The position numbers and the translations under genes are program-made. Shown one piece after another: positions 17,103-27,639 of a stretch of DNA of 64,000 nt (its first letter is position 1; the number at the start of each line of letters is the position of its first letter). The stretch spans positions 1 to 64,000 of the forward strand of contig NZ_QCYH01000001.1 in NCBI RefSeq assembly GCF_003072125.1, given 5' to 3'. The notes under the pieces were generated by a model. It was not told the origin of the DNA, did not search any database, and saw only the letters and a program-made list of their open reading frames with translations. This stretch comes from Pelagivirga sediminicola (GTDB taxonomy: Bacteria > Pseudomonadota > Alphaproteobacteria > Rhodobacterales > Rhodobacteraceae).

Positions 17103-18325
17103 TGCCCGAAGCGATCGTCGCCCTCGGAGAGGGCAAGCGGATCGTCGGGCGGCTGCGGTTCGAGACCGACGGTCGGCGCCAGCATTCGCAATTCGAATAT
17201 GCCGCCGAGTGGCTGGCGGCGCCCGACCGCTTCGCGCTCTCTCCCGGCCTGCCTCTGCGCGAGGGAAGCCATTACAGCGCGGGCCGCAGCGACAGGCGCT
17301 CGGCGCTGCCGGGATGCTTTGCCGATGCCGCCCCGGATTCCTGGGGTCGCGCGCTGATGACCAGAGCGCTAGGCGGCGGTCTCAGCGAGTTCGATTATCT
17401 GGTGTTGTCCGATGATCGTACGCGGCAGGGCGCATTGCGGTTTCTGGGGGAAGACATGGAGCCGCTGTCCGATCTGACGCCGCCCATCCCGCGACTGGTC
17501 GAACTGGAACGCCTGCGCGCACTTGCGCAGCGGTTCGAGCGCGATCCCGGTGGCGCGGAGGCGGAAGCGCGCGACTTGGCCGGTGTCGCCGGATCGCTGG
17601 GCGGCGCCCGGCCGAAGGCCAATGTCGAGGGCGACGGACATCTCTGGATCGCCAAGTTCACCTCCGCCCAGGACACCAGACCTGTCGAGCGCGTCGAGGT
17701 GGCCGCGTTGAAACTCGCGGCAAAATGCGGATTGCGGGCCGCCGAGGCGAAGCTCGAACTGCGCGACAGCGACAGCCCGATTGCGCTGATCCGACGGTTC
17801 GATCGGCGCGGCAACACACGCATCCCCTATATTTCGGCCCGCACCGCGCTCGCCTGGGACAGCGACGAAGGCGGATTCTACACCGATATCGCCGACGTCA
17901 TCCGGCAGATTTCCAGCAAGCCTGTCGACGATCTGCATGAACTCTGGCGGCGGATCGTCTTCACCATCCTCGTGTCCAACTCGGACGACCATCTGAAGAA
18001 CCATGGTTTCATCTATGCCGGTGGGGATCGATGGCGGTTGTCGCCGGCCTTCGACATCAACCCCTCTCCGTCGCGCCACCGAGTGCTGGAAACCGGGATT
18101 ATCCAGGGCGGCTCGTTCGACGCGTCACTCGATATCGCCTTGGAGGCATGCGAGTTCTTCGATCTTACGTCCGCTGACGCCAGGCAGCAGGCGTTTCGGA
18201 TGGCCGAGACGATTGCGAGCAACTGGGGGCAGGCCTTGCGCGATGAAGGTTGTTCCGCTGCGGATGCGCAGAGCTACTCCGAAGCCTTCGAACACGAGGA
18301 GAGCAAACGTGCGTTGGAGGCTTAA
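17102..18325 (+). CDS. hipA: HipA-family serine/threonine kinase toxin
   Basis: The protein has 407 residues. HipA features appear in order: the N-terminal coupling domain with ALPGCFADAAPDSWGR, the glycine-rich loop AGSLGGARPKA (about 161-171), the nucleotide-binding Lys in WIAKF (182-186), the catalytic VSNSDDHLKNHGF near 291-303, and the metal-binding LSPAFDINPS near 316. All key residues are present, so it is probably active. Family members phosphorylate aminoacyl-tRNA synthetases and induce growth arrest. Its place between Gabija and the STAND cluster fits either a stabiliser of the island or an added abortive defence. Confidence 0.85.
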   Translation: MPEAIVALGEGKRIVGRLRFETDGRRQHSQFEYAAEWLAAPDRFALSPGLPLREGSHYSAGRSDRRSALPGCFADAAPDSWGRALMTRALGGGLSEFDYLVLSDDRTRQGALRFLGEDMEPLSDLTPPIPRLVELERLRALAQRFERDPGGAEAEARDLAGVAGSLGGARPKANVEGDGHLWIAKFTSAQDTRPVERVEVAALKLAAKCGLRAAEAKLELRDSDSPIALIRRFDRRGNTRIPYISARTALAWDSDEGGFYTDIADVIRQISSKPVDDLHELWRRIVFTILVSNSDDHLKNHGFIYAGGDRWRLSPAFDINPSPSRHRVLETGIIQGGSFDASLDIALEACEFFDLTSADARQQAFRMAETIASNWGQALRDEGCSAADAQSYSEAFEHEESKRALEA

Positions 18326-18535
18326 ATTTTGAATTCTGAGCAAAGAACTCGTGCAAATACACTTGGGAAGGAAAACGGCGTTGGTGAACTTCGCAAGCGG
18401 ATGTTGGTTGAGAGGTTGAAGTGTTTGAGGATAGGTACATTCATTCGTATCACGAATACCGCGCTGAATAGAAGTCATCAGGTTGAGTTCTTAATATTGG
18501 CGCGCCACATGAAACCGTGTTGGAATTAACATCAG
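18326..18535. other. AT-rich gap ahead of the STAND cluster
   Basis: This gap of about 210 bp is clearly richer in A and T than its flanks. A short frame starting with TTG at 18329 is not convincing. The stretch most likely carries the promoter of the cluster that follows. I could not identify spaced promoter boxes with confidence. Confidence 0.4.
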
Positions 18536-21500
18536 TTGGTGCCTAAGCACGTGTCAGGAGCGCGACCGATAGCCGATTCAAGCCCGAGAGCGACGGGACC
18601 CGCCGGTCCGCAGTTTGAAGCCAAGGTCGGCACACACTATGCCCTTGCCCTGTTGGCGAGCACCGAGCCATTCGGGCTGCCGGGCGTCGTTGTCGATCGA
18701 CTTGAGTTCCAGAGGGGCGGTCAGGGGCATCCGCTTGACGACGTGATCGCGCGGGGCGCGACATCTCAGGGCGAGGATCGGTGTCTTGAGGTCCAGGTCA
18801 AACGATCGATGGCCTTCACGGAAGGCGACGCCAATTTCGCATCAATCGTGGATGGGATCGTCAAGGCTCGAAAGATAGAGCCGGACCGACGCTTTGCCGT
18901 CGCCATAGAGCGGACGACGGGCGCGATCGAGAATGGCGTGCAGGAAGCGCTAGAACTGGCCCAGCAGACAATCAACGCTGCGTCGTTCCTGAAACTCCTG
19001 GAGACGCCCGGGCGCGGCAACAAGGAAATGCGTGCCTTTGTGGCTGCGTTCAAAGCTCATCTCGCGGCGAAGGGAGAGACTGGGGACGACGTTCTCCATG
19101 ACGTGCTGCGATCATTCTCAGTACTGACTTTCGATTATTCGCGACCGCATTCCATAGCCGAGCAGCATGACCGCATACGGGCGCAGCAACTGGCGTCTGG
19201 GAAAAGCGGCGCTGATCCCTATGACGCGTTGTTCGGGCTCGTTCTTCGCACCGACGCGATCGGCGGCGAATTGAACCGGAGCGAATTGGTTCGCAAGCTG
19301 AACGACCTTGGCGTGAGCATCGGTTCCGCGCCAAGGCTAGCCGCCGCGCGCCGTCATATCGAGGAACTGAGCCGCCACGCGCTCGATGATATCGTTCTTA
19401 CGGTGAGTAATTGCCGGCTCGCTCGGGAAAAGCCCAGGCGCGATTTGGAGACGCTACTTCATACGGCGGAAATCCGAGGCGGCGTGGTTGAAATAACTGG
19501 GCCCAGCGGTGTCGGCAAATCCGCCCTCATGAGAACTGCGATCGAGGCGCGCAAGGCGACGTCGCGCATTGTGGTGCTGGCGCCAGATCGGACGCCGGCT
19601 GGCGGTTGGCCGGCGATGCGGGCCCTATTTGGCATTGAGGCGACTGCTGAGGAATTTCTGAGCGATCTTGCCTGCGACGGCGGCGGCTATCTCTGTATTG
19701 ACGGCTTGGACCGGTTTCGCGACGGCGCGCAGCGAAAGACCGTGATCGACCTCTTGCGGGCGGCGCTGCACAGTCCAGGCGTCACGGTGTTGTTCACCGC
19801 GCAGCCCGGATGGGAGGAGGAAAGCGCCCTTTGGATTGGCGAAGAGATTTTCACACAATTGTCTGCGCGTAGCCGCTTGATTGTGGAAAGGCTCGACGAT
19901 GATGAAGCCGAAGCACTCGCGAAGATGGCCCCGCAGCTTGCACCCCTGCTGAGATCGGACCATCCGGCGAAACCGCTCGCCCGAAATCCGCTGAAGTTGC
20001 GGCTACTGGTCAGAACGCGACTGGATGCGGCGAAAGCGATTAGCGAAGCGGCGCTGGCGCAGGACTGGCAAGCTTCCGGCGCGGGGATCGGCGAGCGCAC
20101 AAAAGGCGTGCTTCATGCCCGCAAGCGCGTGCTTCATGTTGTCGCCAACGGTCTCATCGACAATGCCGGCCTTGTCGATGTCTCCGGACAAGACGCGCAG
20201 GCCGTTGCAGAATTAATCGCGGACGAGGTGCTGGTCGAGATCCATTCCGATAGAGTCCGGTACCGGCATGATCTGTTTACGGACTGGGCGGTCGCCTGCG
20301 TTCTATCTGATGATCCAAGCGTGATCGACAGGCTGGCACTGGACGCGCCGCCGCCCTTCTGGATGGCGCGTGGGTTTGAGTTGGCGTGCCGGATGCTCGC
20401 CGAAAGCGGCACGGCCGAGGCGTGGCCGGAACTGCTCGAGCGACTGGAGGCTGAGGGGGTCGCATCCGGATGGGCAGGGCTCGCATTGTTAGCGCTGGTC
20501 CGATCCGAACGTGCGGACGTGTTGCTCGAGCGATACGACGCTCTTTTGCTTGAAGATGAAGGGGGCCGCGCGGCGCGGTTGATCCGACGCTTTGTCGCGT
20601 CGCACACCCAGTCAGCCACATCCTTGTTCAAGGAGGTTCTGCCGGAGGGGGTCGTCGTGCCGGAGGGGATGACCATTCCAACCGGACCGGAGTGGATGCG
20701 TCTGATCCTGTGGTGTTTGCAGCGTTTCGACCGCTTGGGGGCAACTGCCTTGTCCGCTGCGGTCGATCTCTTCCAGAACTGGCTTGTTCTTGCAGCGTTC
20801 GGCGAAAAGACCGTGACGCCGATCTTGCTCGATCGCTATGCCGATATTCTGATCGCAGATATTGAGCAGAGGGATCGTCCGCTGCCGCGGTATGGCGCGC
20901 GCCTTCCAGAGATCAAATATGCGGTAAGCGGCGATGCGCTTGAGACGGCCCGGCTCTACCTGGCGCTTTGGGCGCCGTCTTCCCCCGGCGCCGCAGTACG
21001 GTATCTGAACGCTGTAGCGCATTCGAAACGGCCTGAAGCGGCGATGAGTCAGATCCTCGAATTCCCGGGACGGTTGCCTGGTGCTGCGCCTGCCGAATTC
21101 ACGGCCGCCTTTCTACGCGCGCTCGAAGACGATGACGAGGAAGACGAATATCGCATGAGGCCGAAGCGCCGCCGCTCCTATGCGATGTCGCGCATCGACG
21201 GTCCTTTCGTGCTTGGCCGGTGTGGCATTGGCGTATTCGCGGAGATTCTTCAGGCCGCGCCCGCTGCAGGCACGGCGTTCATCAGAACTCTGACCGAGCG
21301 TACATGTGGGCCTGAGAAGGGCGATCCGGAGTTTTCGGTTCAGCTCCTGGGAGAGACCCGGAGGATTGAGGCGCCGTTCAGCTATGGCTGGTCGCGTGGG
21401 CGCGCGCCGTCGGCCATGCTGACCAAGGCGTTGTCGGCAGTGGAGCATTGGGCGCATCGGAGACTTGATGAAGGTGAGACGCTTGAAGCGGTCATTGAAG

Positions 21501-23671
21501 AGGTCGCCGGTGAGGCGCCGATCCTCGGGGCGTTGTGGCTTGTCATTGTCGATCTCGTCTTGTCGCATTCATCCCTGAACGGATCGATCCTGCGGGATCT
21601 TCTGACGTCTCCGGAAACCCTGGCGCTCGACGCCGGCCGCGCCAATCTCGATGCAATCGATCGAATGGACGGGGGTGTTCTGGGAGGAGCCTGGCGGGCG
21701 TCGCCGACGGCCGATCAAGCTGTTGAGCAGGATTTGGCGGGCCGCGTATCACGGAGCATCGCGCTGCATGATGTATTCCGACAGCTCGTCTTCAATCTGC
21801 CCGAGGAGGAGTTGGGTGCGCTGCGTGAGCATCTTGAGGCGGCGGTGAGCCGACTTGGGCCCTGGACCGAAGACAGGGTTGACTGGGCGTCGCCGGAGTT
21901 CATGGCATCCCATGCGCTTCGCCTCGCCTCACGGGACAACTATGAGCTGATCACTGAAAGAGACGCTGCGGGCGAAGAACGCAAAGGATGGAGTTATCAG
22001 TGGCCACGCGGACAGAAAAAATGGTTCGAGGAAGAGGCGGCGAAGGTGAGTGCGGAGCAATCGACGTTCACCCGGTCGCTGGCCGTTCGCTCTGCAATGG
22101 ATGACGAAACCAGGGCGGTTAATGTCAGCGTTGCCGATGCGGAAATGATCCTGACCGAAACGGCCGCCGCCGTACCTGGGACGGACGACGATGCGTCGCA
22201 TGAGCCGGATGATCCCTGGCTTGCGCGTGTATCCGCGGCAGCGCTCCTCGCCCGCGTTGGCTCCCCGGACGATCTGGCGCGGCACCGATCCGAGATTACC
22301 TCGGTCTTCGAGCAGGCGCTGCAGTCTCGAGATCAATCCAGGGCATTGCCGCGCGATGACGTCATGTACGACCCGCACGCGATGGCGATCGCCGGACGTC
22401 TATATCTCGCGGCCGCCTCCGGTGATGAGGCGGATGCGGAGCACCTCGTGCAATCCGTTGTGGCATTTCCGGCGAGCGCTGCGCCGGCGTTTCTGAGACA
22501 TGGCAGCGCCGTCGAAAAGATCGACGAAAAACTGTTGATCTCACTGAGCCGCCTGGCGCTCCTCGCCTGCAGGATCCCTCGGCGTGCGCATTATGATGAG
22601 GACGAGGCAGCTTACCAAAAGCGCCGCGCAGACCTTGAATCGCGCGTCGAATCCGCGATCGAAGCGGAGCGGCGATGGCGGGAAGGCGGAATGGAGCCAG
22701 ATTGGCCAACCCCCTCGTCACGCAGGTCGAGGCGTCCGATACGGACCCTGACGATCGGCAGAAAACGTGGTGCTGAGAAACGCGCCGCGCGCGACCCGCA
22801 GTGGCCCGACTACCATTACGATGAGAGAACCGCGACGGCCTGGCTGCGGATTCTCCAACGCCTCGGCTCAAAAGGCGGATCCACGTCGCAGGCTGTTATG
22901 CGCGCCAATCGCGACTGGCTTCTGGAGACGAACAGGCCGGGGGAGGATGGCGAAGACGACAGCGATATTGAGCGTGTCTGGACGCGCGGCCTGATGGACT
23001 ACGCGGCGGTGCATGCCCGCAACTGGCCGGATGAACTGCGCCAAGAGCTTGTAGTCAGCGTGCTCAGAGCCTTTTCTGATGAGGCATTCATTGACGCCGC
23101 GGCGGCGTTCATCGTGCAGAGCGATCTTCGTCTTATTGAAGGCGACCTGGAGGATCGGGCCTATCTCTTGTCGGTGCGTGAGGCATTTTGGCCGCGCCTC
23201 GAGGAAACATGGCATTGGCGTAGCCACTTGTGGTCGTCGAGCGACGGCATGGAGATACACCTGAAGGAACTCGTCAGCGCATTCTATATGCGTTTGAGCT
23301 ACGGGTTTGGCGATGGGCAGTCTTATACAAAGGGTTTATCCGACCCCGAATTGACACCGTTTCTGTCCCTGCTGTCGGAGATCGCCAGTGAGGCGCCGTC
23401 GTGCCCGACCATTGCTTATCTTTACTTGAATGTCCTGGAATGCCTGGAGCCATCGACCGCTGAGGGGCCGCTCGCAGCCGTGGCGGAGCGATGGGCAAAA
23501 ACGGCAAACAATCGTTTCTGGAACGAGCTCGGCATCGGCAAGCGTGCTCTTACAATTGGATCAAAGGCTGTGACCCTGACTAACAAAGCGGCGTGGAGCG
23601 TAGTCTGCGACGCCTTGTTAGCCGCTGGTGTGACAGTAGGCGCCGATTTCCTAAGGCGTCTTCAGGGATAG
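18536..23671 (+). CDS. Giant STAND-like NTPase with N-terminal nuclease-like region (gene 1 of cluster)
   Basis: The protein has 1,711 residues. Residues about 25-90 resemble a PD-(D/E)XK (Cap4/DUF4297-like) nuclease: FEAKVGTHYALALL, then HPLDDVIARG near 65-74 and CLEVQVKRS near 82-90, giving the Asp and Glu-x-Gln-x-Lys pattern. A P-loop NTPase follows, with Walker A GPSGVGKSALMR at about 322-333 and Walker B YLCIDGLDRF near 384-393, then a helical winged-helix-like section. The remaining 1,100 residues are mostly alpha-helical and could be a sensor. This plan matches Avs-type STAND defence proteins, but I cannot assign a known Avs type. The start is TTG at 18536 or GTG at 18539. Gene 2 follows after 86 bp. 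Confidence 0.65.
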   Translation: MVPKHVSGARPIADSSPRATGPAGPQFEAKVGTHYALALLASTEPFGLPGVVVDRLEFQRGGQGHPLDDVIARGATSQGEDRCLEVQVKRSMAFTEGDANFASIVDGIVKARKIEPDRRFAVAIERTTGAIENGVQEALELAQQTINAASFLKLLETPGRGNKEMRAFVAAFKAHLAAKGETGDDVLHDVLRSFSVLTFDYSRPHSIAEQHDRIRAQQLASGKSGADPYDALFGLVLRTDAIGGELNRSELVRKLNDLGVSIGSAPRLAAARRHIEELSRHALDDIVLTVSNCRLAREKPRRDLETLLHTAEIRGGVVEITGPSGVGKSALMRTAIEARKATSRIVVLAPDRTPAGGWPAMRALFGIEATAEEFLSDLACDGGGYLCIDGLDRFRDGAQRKTVIDLLRAALHSPGVTVLFTAQPGWEEESALWIGEEIFTQLSARSRLIVERLDDDEAEALAKMAPQLAPLLRSDHPAKPLARNPLKLRLLVRTRLDAAKAISEAALAQDWQASGAGIGERTKGVLHARKRVLHVVANGLIDNAGLVDVSGQDAQAVAELIADEVLVEIHSDRVRYRHDLFTDWAVACVLSDDPSVIDRLALDAPPPFWMARGFELACRMLAESGTAEAWPELLERLEAEGVASGWAGLALLALVRSERADVLLERYDALLLEDEGGRAARLIRRFVASHTQSATSLFKEVLPEGVVVPEGMTIPTGPEWMRLILWCLQRFDRLGATALSAAVDLFQNWLVLAAFGEKTVTPILLDRYADILIADIEQRDRPLPRYGARLPEIKYAVSGDALETARLYLALWAPSSPGAAVRYLNAVAHSKRPEAAMSQILEFPGRLPGAAPAEFTAAFLRALEDDDEEDEYRMRPKRRRSYAMSRIDGPFVLGRCGIGVFAEILQAAPAAGTAFIRTLTERTCGPEKGDPEFSVQLLGETRRIEAPFSYGWSRGRAPSAMLTKALSAVEHWAHRRLDEGETLEAVIEEVAGEAPILGALWLVIVDLVLSHSSLNGSILRDLLTSPETLALDAGRANLDAIDRMDGGVLGGAWRASPTADQAVEQDLAGRVSRSIALHDVFRQLVFNLPEEELGALREHLEAAVSRLGPWTEDRVDWASPEFMASHALRLASRDNYELITERDAAGEERKGWSYQWPRGQKKWFEEEAAKVSAEQSTFTRSLAVRSAMDDETRAVNVSVADAEMILTETAAAVPGTDDDASHEPDDPWLARVSAAALLARVGSPDDLARHRSEITSVFEQALQSRDQSRALPRDDVMYDPHAMAIAGRLYLAAASGDEADAEHLVQSVVAFPASAAPAFLRHGSAVEKIDEKLLISLSRLALLACRIPRRAHYDEDEAAYQKRRADLESRVESAIEAERRWREGGMEPDWPTPSSRRSRRPIRTLTIGRKRGAEKRAARDPQWPDYHYDERTATAWLRILQRLGSKGGSTSQAVMRANRDWLLETNRPGEDGEDDSDIERVWTRGLMDYAAVHARNWPDELRQELVVSVLRAFSDEAFIDAAAAFIVQSDLRLIEGDLEDRAYLLSVREAFWPRLEETWHWRSHLWSSSDGMEIHLKELVSAFYMRLSYGFGDGQSYTKGLSDPELTPFLSLLSEIASEAPSCPTIAYLYLNVLECLEPSTAEGPLAAVAERWAKTANNRFWNELGIGKRALTIGSKAVTLTNKAAWSVVCDALLAAGVTVGADFLRRLQG

Positions 23672-23757
23672 ATTAGCAGTGATCTTTACACGCCGGGTTG
23701 CCTCGTGCTTTTTGTAATTTATGGGTTTATCGGCCTTTACAAAGTGAAATGGGGTAG

Positions 23758-26700
23758 ATGAAAGAAGAAGTTCATAGCGCGAGCGAAAAATGGAGAAGAT
23801 CACGCTCTGGCGCTTGGGCTGGACGCGGTTTTCATTACCAGCATCTCATTTCAACTTTACTCCTAATTCGTCAGTGGGCCGGACTTGCCCCATCTGGTTT
23901 CCTCGTGCCCGAAGGTTTGGACGACTGCGTCTTGGAGCTTGGAGATCGTGACATCTGGCTTCAGATAAAATCACGCAAGGACGGTGCATTCAACGACACA
24001 GAAGTGCAGACGTTTCTGACCGCTACCCGTGCCAAGGTCGCGGCGATCAAAGGTGTGAAGGAAAATCACGCCGCCGTTGTTCTTGAGCATCCGCGGACCG
24101 GTCACATTGAGGACGGGATCGACCAGATTTTTGCCGGTGAGAACCCATCCGTGTTTTCTTGCGCCGAGCCGGGCGAAGAAGGTGTCAAGCTGCTAACGGC
24201 AAAGCTCGACACAGCGGAAGTCATTGCCGGCGGCATTGTCAGTGATCTTTATAGGCTGGTCGCCGAGGCGTCGCAGGAGAACGCGTCCTTACCCTTTGAA
24301 GAACGACGGCGGATATCTACCACCGAGATTGAACGCCGCATCTTTGAACGTTTGGAGGCCGAAGATCCTTCCGCGATAAACCGCGCCATGGCATCCGGCG
24401 CTCTGGAGCCGGTTGATTTCAGGAGCGCAATCAGCGAGCCGGCGTTCTATCAAGGCGTGAAGGTCCGTCCTGGGCATGTCGCAGCCGGGCTTGTGCTTGA
24501 TCGCCCAGATGACTCGGATACCGTTATCTGCGCGCTCAGGCGGCGACGGCATGTTCTCATATCGGGTCCATCAGGCGCCGGAAAATCCGCGCTCATGTGG
24601 CTGTCCGCCAGCCTGCTTGCCGGCGAATTCAGATGGTATCAGATCACTGCACGAGCTGTTGCCGCTGACGCCGATGCCATCATTCGCTTTGTACGTGCCC
24701 GCCTCCCCAACGAAGACGCCCCGATTGGTTTGGCGTTCGATGATGTGAGTTCTGTCAACAATGACCTGTGGGACGTTCTCGTCCGCGAGCTGAGAGGTAT
24801 TCCTGCAGTCTATTTTCTTGGCTCGGTACGCCAGGAAGATGTCTCCCTTATCGCCAACCAGTCAGATACGGAGTTCATAGGTGTCAGCCTTGATGAAGAG
24901 CTGGCCGAAACTGTGTGGCAGAAGCTTCACGCTGAGAGGCAGACCAGCTGGGAGCACTGGCGAGAGCCGTTCGAGCAGTCCGAAGGCCTCATGCTCGAAT
25001 ATGTACATGTGCTGACGCAGGGCCGGCGGCTTCAGGCCGTAATCGATGAGCAGGTGCAGCAACGACAACAGGAAAAGCGGACCGACGAACTGGCAATTAT
25101 ACGAAGCTCAGCGGTGATTTGCGCGCGTGGCGGAGAGGTACGGGCAAGCAAGCTGTTTGAAGTGCTCAATATGAAACCTGACGATGCCAGCCGAGCGTTG
25201 TCCAGGCTTCTTGACGAACATCTGGTGAGAGAAAGCCGTCCCGGTGTGCTGGGCGGCCTGCATATGCTCCGCTCTCAGGCTCTCGCCAAGGCTTCACATG
25301 ACGAGGCGGTATTCCTGAGTAATGATTCTCTTTGGCAAAGCCTGCCGGCGGTGACCGGCGAAACCGTGCCATTTACCGTTCAATCAATTCTTGCGGAAGC
25401 TCGGGATGAAGATGAGACTGCGGCGTTGCGCAAGCTCGCGGAAATACTTGGCGCCGACACAGACGTCGATACATGGACAGGCATACTGACCGGGCTGGGG
25501 CTAGCTACCCTCGAACGTCGTGTCAGTTCGTTTATGGATGTTCTTACGCAGCACGGGGTGCAGCGCGCTCAATGGTCACTTGCTTCGATGTTCGGCGATC
25601 CGGGTATCGACATTCCCGAGCTCTCGGACTTTGAGCAGTGGCAAAGTATCCGGGACGCTGTACTTGCCTTCCGTGCTTTGCCGAAGGACGATCTGCGTCC
25701 CGCATGCCTTGAGTGCCTTCCCGCTGGAAGCGTTGTGCCTTGCTGCCAGAATCTGCAGCAAGCCAACAAATTCCTCTCGTGCCTTACGCCGATATGCGGG
25801 GGAGACCCCGTCCCACTAACAATCGCACCTGACTTTGTTGGCGACGGAGAGCAGGATATTGGCCAGGTTGCGTCCTTGCTGTCTACGGCCTATCTGATTG
25901 GGCCCGGTGTGGCTGAACACCTAGTGCAGGCGTTTGGCGGCGAGCAGGTCCTGTTCGAGTGGTTCCGGTCTCAAACGCCATGGATTAACACGCCGGCGGT
26001 CGAGCCCAACGGATCGCACGGACGCACGGTCCGATCAGACTGGCACTATGTAGCTGAAGTCGAACAGCCTGACCCGCATGAAACCGTCTGCAGCATTTGC
26101 GAGACATTGATTGCCATTTCACCGGGCTCAGATGCCGCGGCATCCGACGCAGTGAATCCGCAAGGCCGGCCGATTGCCGTCGGTGGTTTCAGACCATGGT
26201 CCAAAAATATGCCGCGGTCGAATCTTCCCGCAAAAGCGCGCGTGGCCTGGAATGTGGCGTTCCGGCAAATACTGCTGGCCAGATCAGCCTCTGACACTCT
26301 CACCGACTACACCCGGCAAATGGCTGGGCTGGTAAAGCGAACCGAGAAGGTCTTTCGAACCTTCACCGAGAAATGGATCAAGGGAAAAAGTATCGCAAAT
26401 GCGGAGGCGCTGGCCGAGGAAGTCAATGAGATTATAGAGGCGGTCAATGCTCTTGCTTACGCTACGCCCGAAAAACCCACATCCGAAATGACTGTCCCGG
26501 CGGCAGGTGCAGGGGAGGACGATACACTTGGCGCGCTGCTTACCGGCGTACTCGGCAACCTCATGAGAAGGATGAGCAAGGTTCCTGGAGAAGGAGCCAA
26601 AGGCGCAGCTACCTTCGCCGGGAGCCTTGCCGCACAGGCGCATAACCACGGGCAGTCAACCATATGGCGGACAAATCCAGAGCCACCCCTTCGTGAGCTC

Positions 26701-27636
26701 GGCGCTTTGGGAGAGCGTCTCGGCGATGTTGCCAGCATTCTGCACGAAATGGCGCATGACAGTGGCCAATCATCAATTCAGGGAATCGTTCAGGCTGCGC
26801 GGAAAGGCAGCCTCGGTAAGGCAATCCGTGCCGCCGCTCGGCGCTGTCAATCTCTTGCCGAACAGCGGTTTCGCCAAAGGCTGCAGGACCTGGAAAGTGC
26901 CCTCAAGAACGAAAGGTGGAATGCCCGGTGCTGGTCGCGGCCAACTGACGAGGTGGACAGTGTGTACTGGCCCGCCCGGGAGGTGGCGATTCTTGTCGAG
27001 ATAACGGATTTTGAAACGGACGCAGGATATATCGAAGCCTCTCTCGCCGCGGCACAGGATCACCTCCGAACCGACTGGCGCTTCAGAGTTGTGCCCGTCA
27101 TCAATATTTATGTCGTGCCGGCCTTGGCCGTTCTTCCGTCCTCACATGTGCCGTTGCCGGATCATGACTTCGCGAAGGACTGGCGGGATCTGATCGACCG
27201 TCCGTTCCTCTCGCCGGAAATCGTCGATCGGTTTGACGAGGCGTTGACAGCCTGTACCCAACTATCCGGAATACTGGCCTGCCGCGACCCCGAGAACCTG
27301 CACCCGGATGAACAAGAAGTGTTTTCGAAGTCCGTTGAATCGTTCGAGCGCAATCGTGACCATGTCGCTGAGGCGGCTGAAACGACGGGCGCCGAGCATC
27401 TGGCATTGGCATGCAGCTATCTGAATGAATCCTGGGACCAGGTTGTCCATGAGTTTGAGGCCGCAAAGGCCGGGCAGCCCGTTTCTCAGCCGCTCTGCAT
27501 GAATGCCCATCTCGCGCTTGCCGGGCAGACGAATGATCACACAATGGACCTTGCCGCAGTGCGCATCTTTATGTTGCAGGCTGAGTGCATGAGCACGGCT
27601 GCGTACGCTGATACTTCGTCGACACGAGCATTATGA
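23758..27636 (+). CDS. Second STAND-like NTPase with N-terminal nuclease-like region (gene 2 of cluster)
   Basis: The protein has 1,292 residues. The N-terminus has the Cap4-like pattern GAWAGRGFHYQHL near 18-30, then EGLDDCVLELGDRDIW and LQIKSRKDG near 48-72. A P-loop NTPase follows, with Walker A GPSGAGKSALMW near 269-280 and Walker B IGLAFDDVSS near 322-331. The next 900 residues are mainly helical, with a Gly/Ala-rich segment near 910-960 and a conserved-looking beta part near 1065-1130. It shares the domain order of gene 1 but little obvious sequence outside the motifs, so it is not a recent duplicate. It ends three bases before the peptidase gene, so the two are surely cotranscribed. 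Confidence 0.65.
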   Translation: MKEEVHSASEKWRRSRSGAWAGRGFHYQHLISTLLLIRQWAGLAPSGFLVPEGLDDCVLELGDRDIWLQIKSRKDGAFNDTEVQTFLTATRAKVAAIKGVKENHAAVVLEHPRTGHIEDGIDQIFAGENPSVFSCAEPGEEGVKLLTAKLDTAEVIAGGIVSDLYRLVAEASQENASLPFEERRRISTTEIERRIFERLEAEDPSAINRAMASGALEPVDFRSAISEPAFYQGVKVRPGHVAAGLVLDRPDDSDTVICALRRRRHVLISGPSGAGKSALMWLSASLLAGEFRWYQITARAVAADADAIIRFVRARLPNEDAPIGLAFDDVSSVNNDLWDVLVRELRGIPAVYFLGSVRQEDVSLIANQSDTEFIGVSLDEELAETVWQKLHAERQTSWEHWREPFEQSEGLMLEYVHVLTQGRRLQAVIDEQVQQRQQEKRTDELAIIRSSAVICARGGEVRASKLFEVLNMKPDDASRALSRLLDEHLVRESRPGVLGGLHMLRSQALAKASHDEAVFLSNDSLWQSLPAVTGETVPFTVQSILAEARDEDETAALRKLAEILGADTDVDTWTGILTGLGLATLERRVSSFMDVLTQHGVQRAQWSLASMFGDPGIDIPELSDFEQWQSIRDAVLAFRALPKDDLRPACLECLPAGSVVPCCQNLQQANKFLSCLTPICGGDPVPLTIAPDFVGDGEQDIGQVASLLSTAYLIGPGVAEHLVQAFGGEQVLFEWFRSQTPWINTPAVEPNGSHGRTVRSDWHYVAEVEQPDPHETVCSICETLIAISPGSDAAASDAVNPQGRPIAVGGFRPWSKNMPRSNLPAKARVAWNVAFRQILLARSASDTLTDYTRQMAGLVKRTEKVFRTFTEKWIKGKSIANAEALAEEVNEIIEAVNALAYATPEKPTSEMTVPAAGAGEDDTLGALLTGVLGNLMRRMSKVPGEGAKGAATFAGSLAAQAHNHGQSTIWRTNPEPPLRELGALGERLGDVASILHEMAHDSGQSSIQGIVQAARKGSLGKAIRAAARRCQSLAEQRFRQRLQDLESALKNERWNARCWSRPTDEVDSVYWPAREVAILVEITDFETDAGYIEASLAAAQDHLRTDWRFRVVPVINIYVVPALAVLPSSHVPLPDHDFAKDWRDLIDRPFLSPEIVDRFDEALTACTQLSGILACRDPENLHPDEQEVFSKSVESFERNRDHVAEAAETTGAEHLALACSYLNESWDQVVHEFEAAKAGQPVSQPLCMNAHLALAGQTNDHTMDLAAVRIFMLQAECMSTAAYADTSSTRAL

Positions 27637-27639
27637 CCG

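Noticed and set aside
18329..18529. Frame of 66 codons starting at TTG, between hipA and the STAND cluster
   Set aside because: No ribosome-binding site, no recognisable family, AT-rich intergenic composition. More likely promoter DNA.
26740..26775. HEMAH motif in the second STAND protein (ILHEMAHDSGQ)
   Set aside because: It fits HExxH by pattern only, lies in a helical Gly/Ala-rich section, and no third ligand or peptidase-like context follows. Probably chance.
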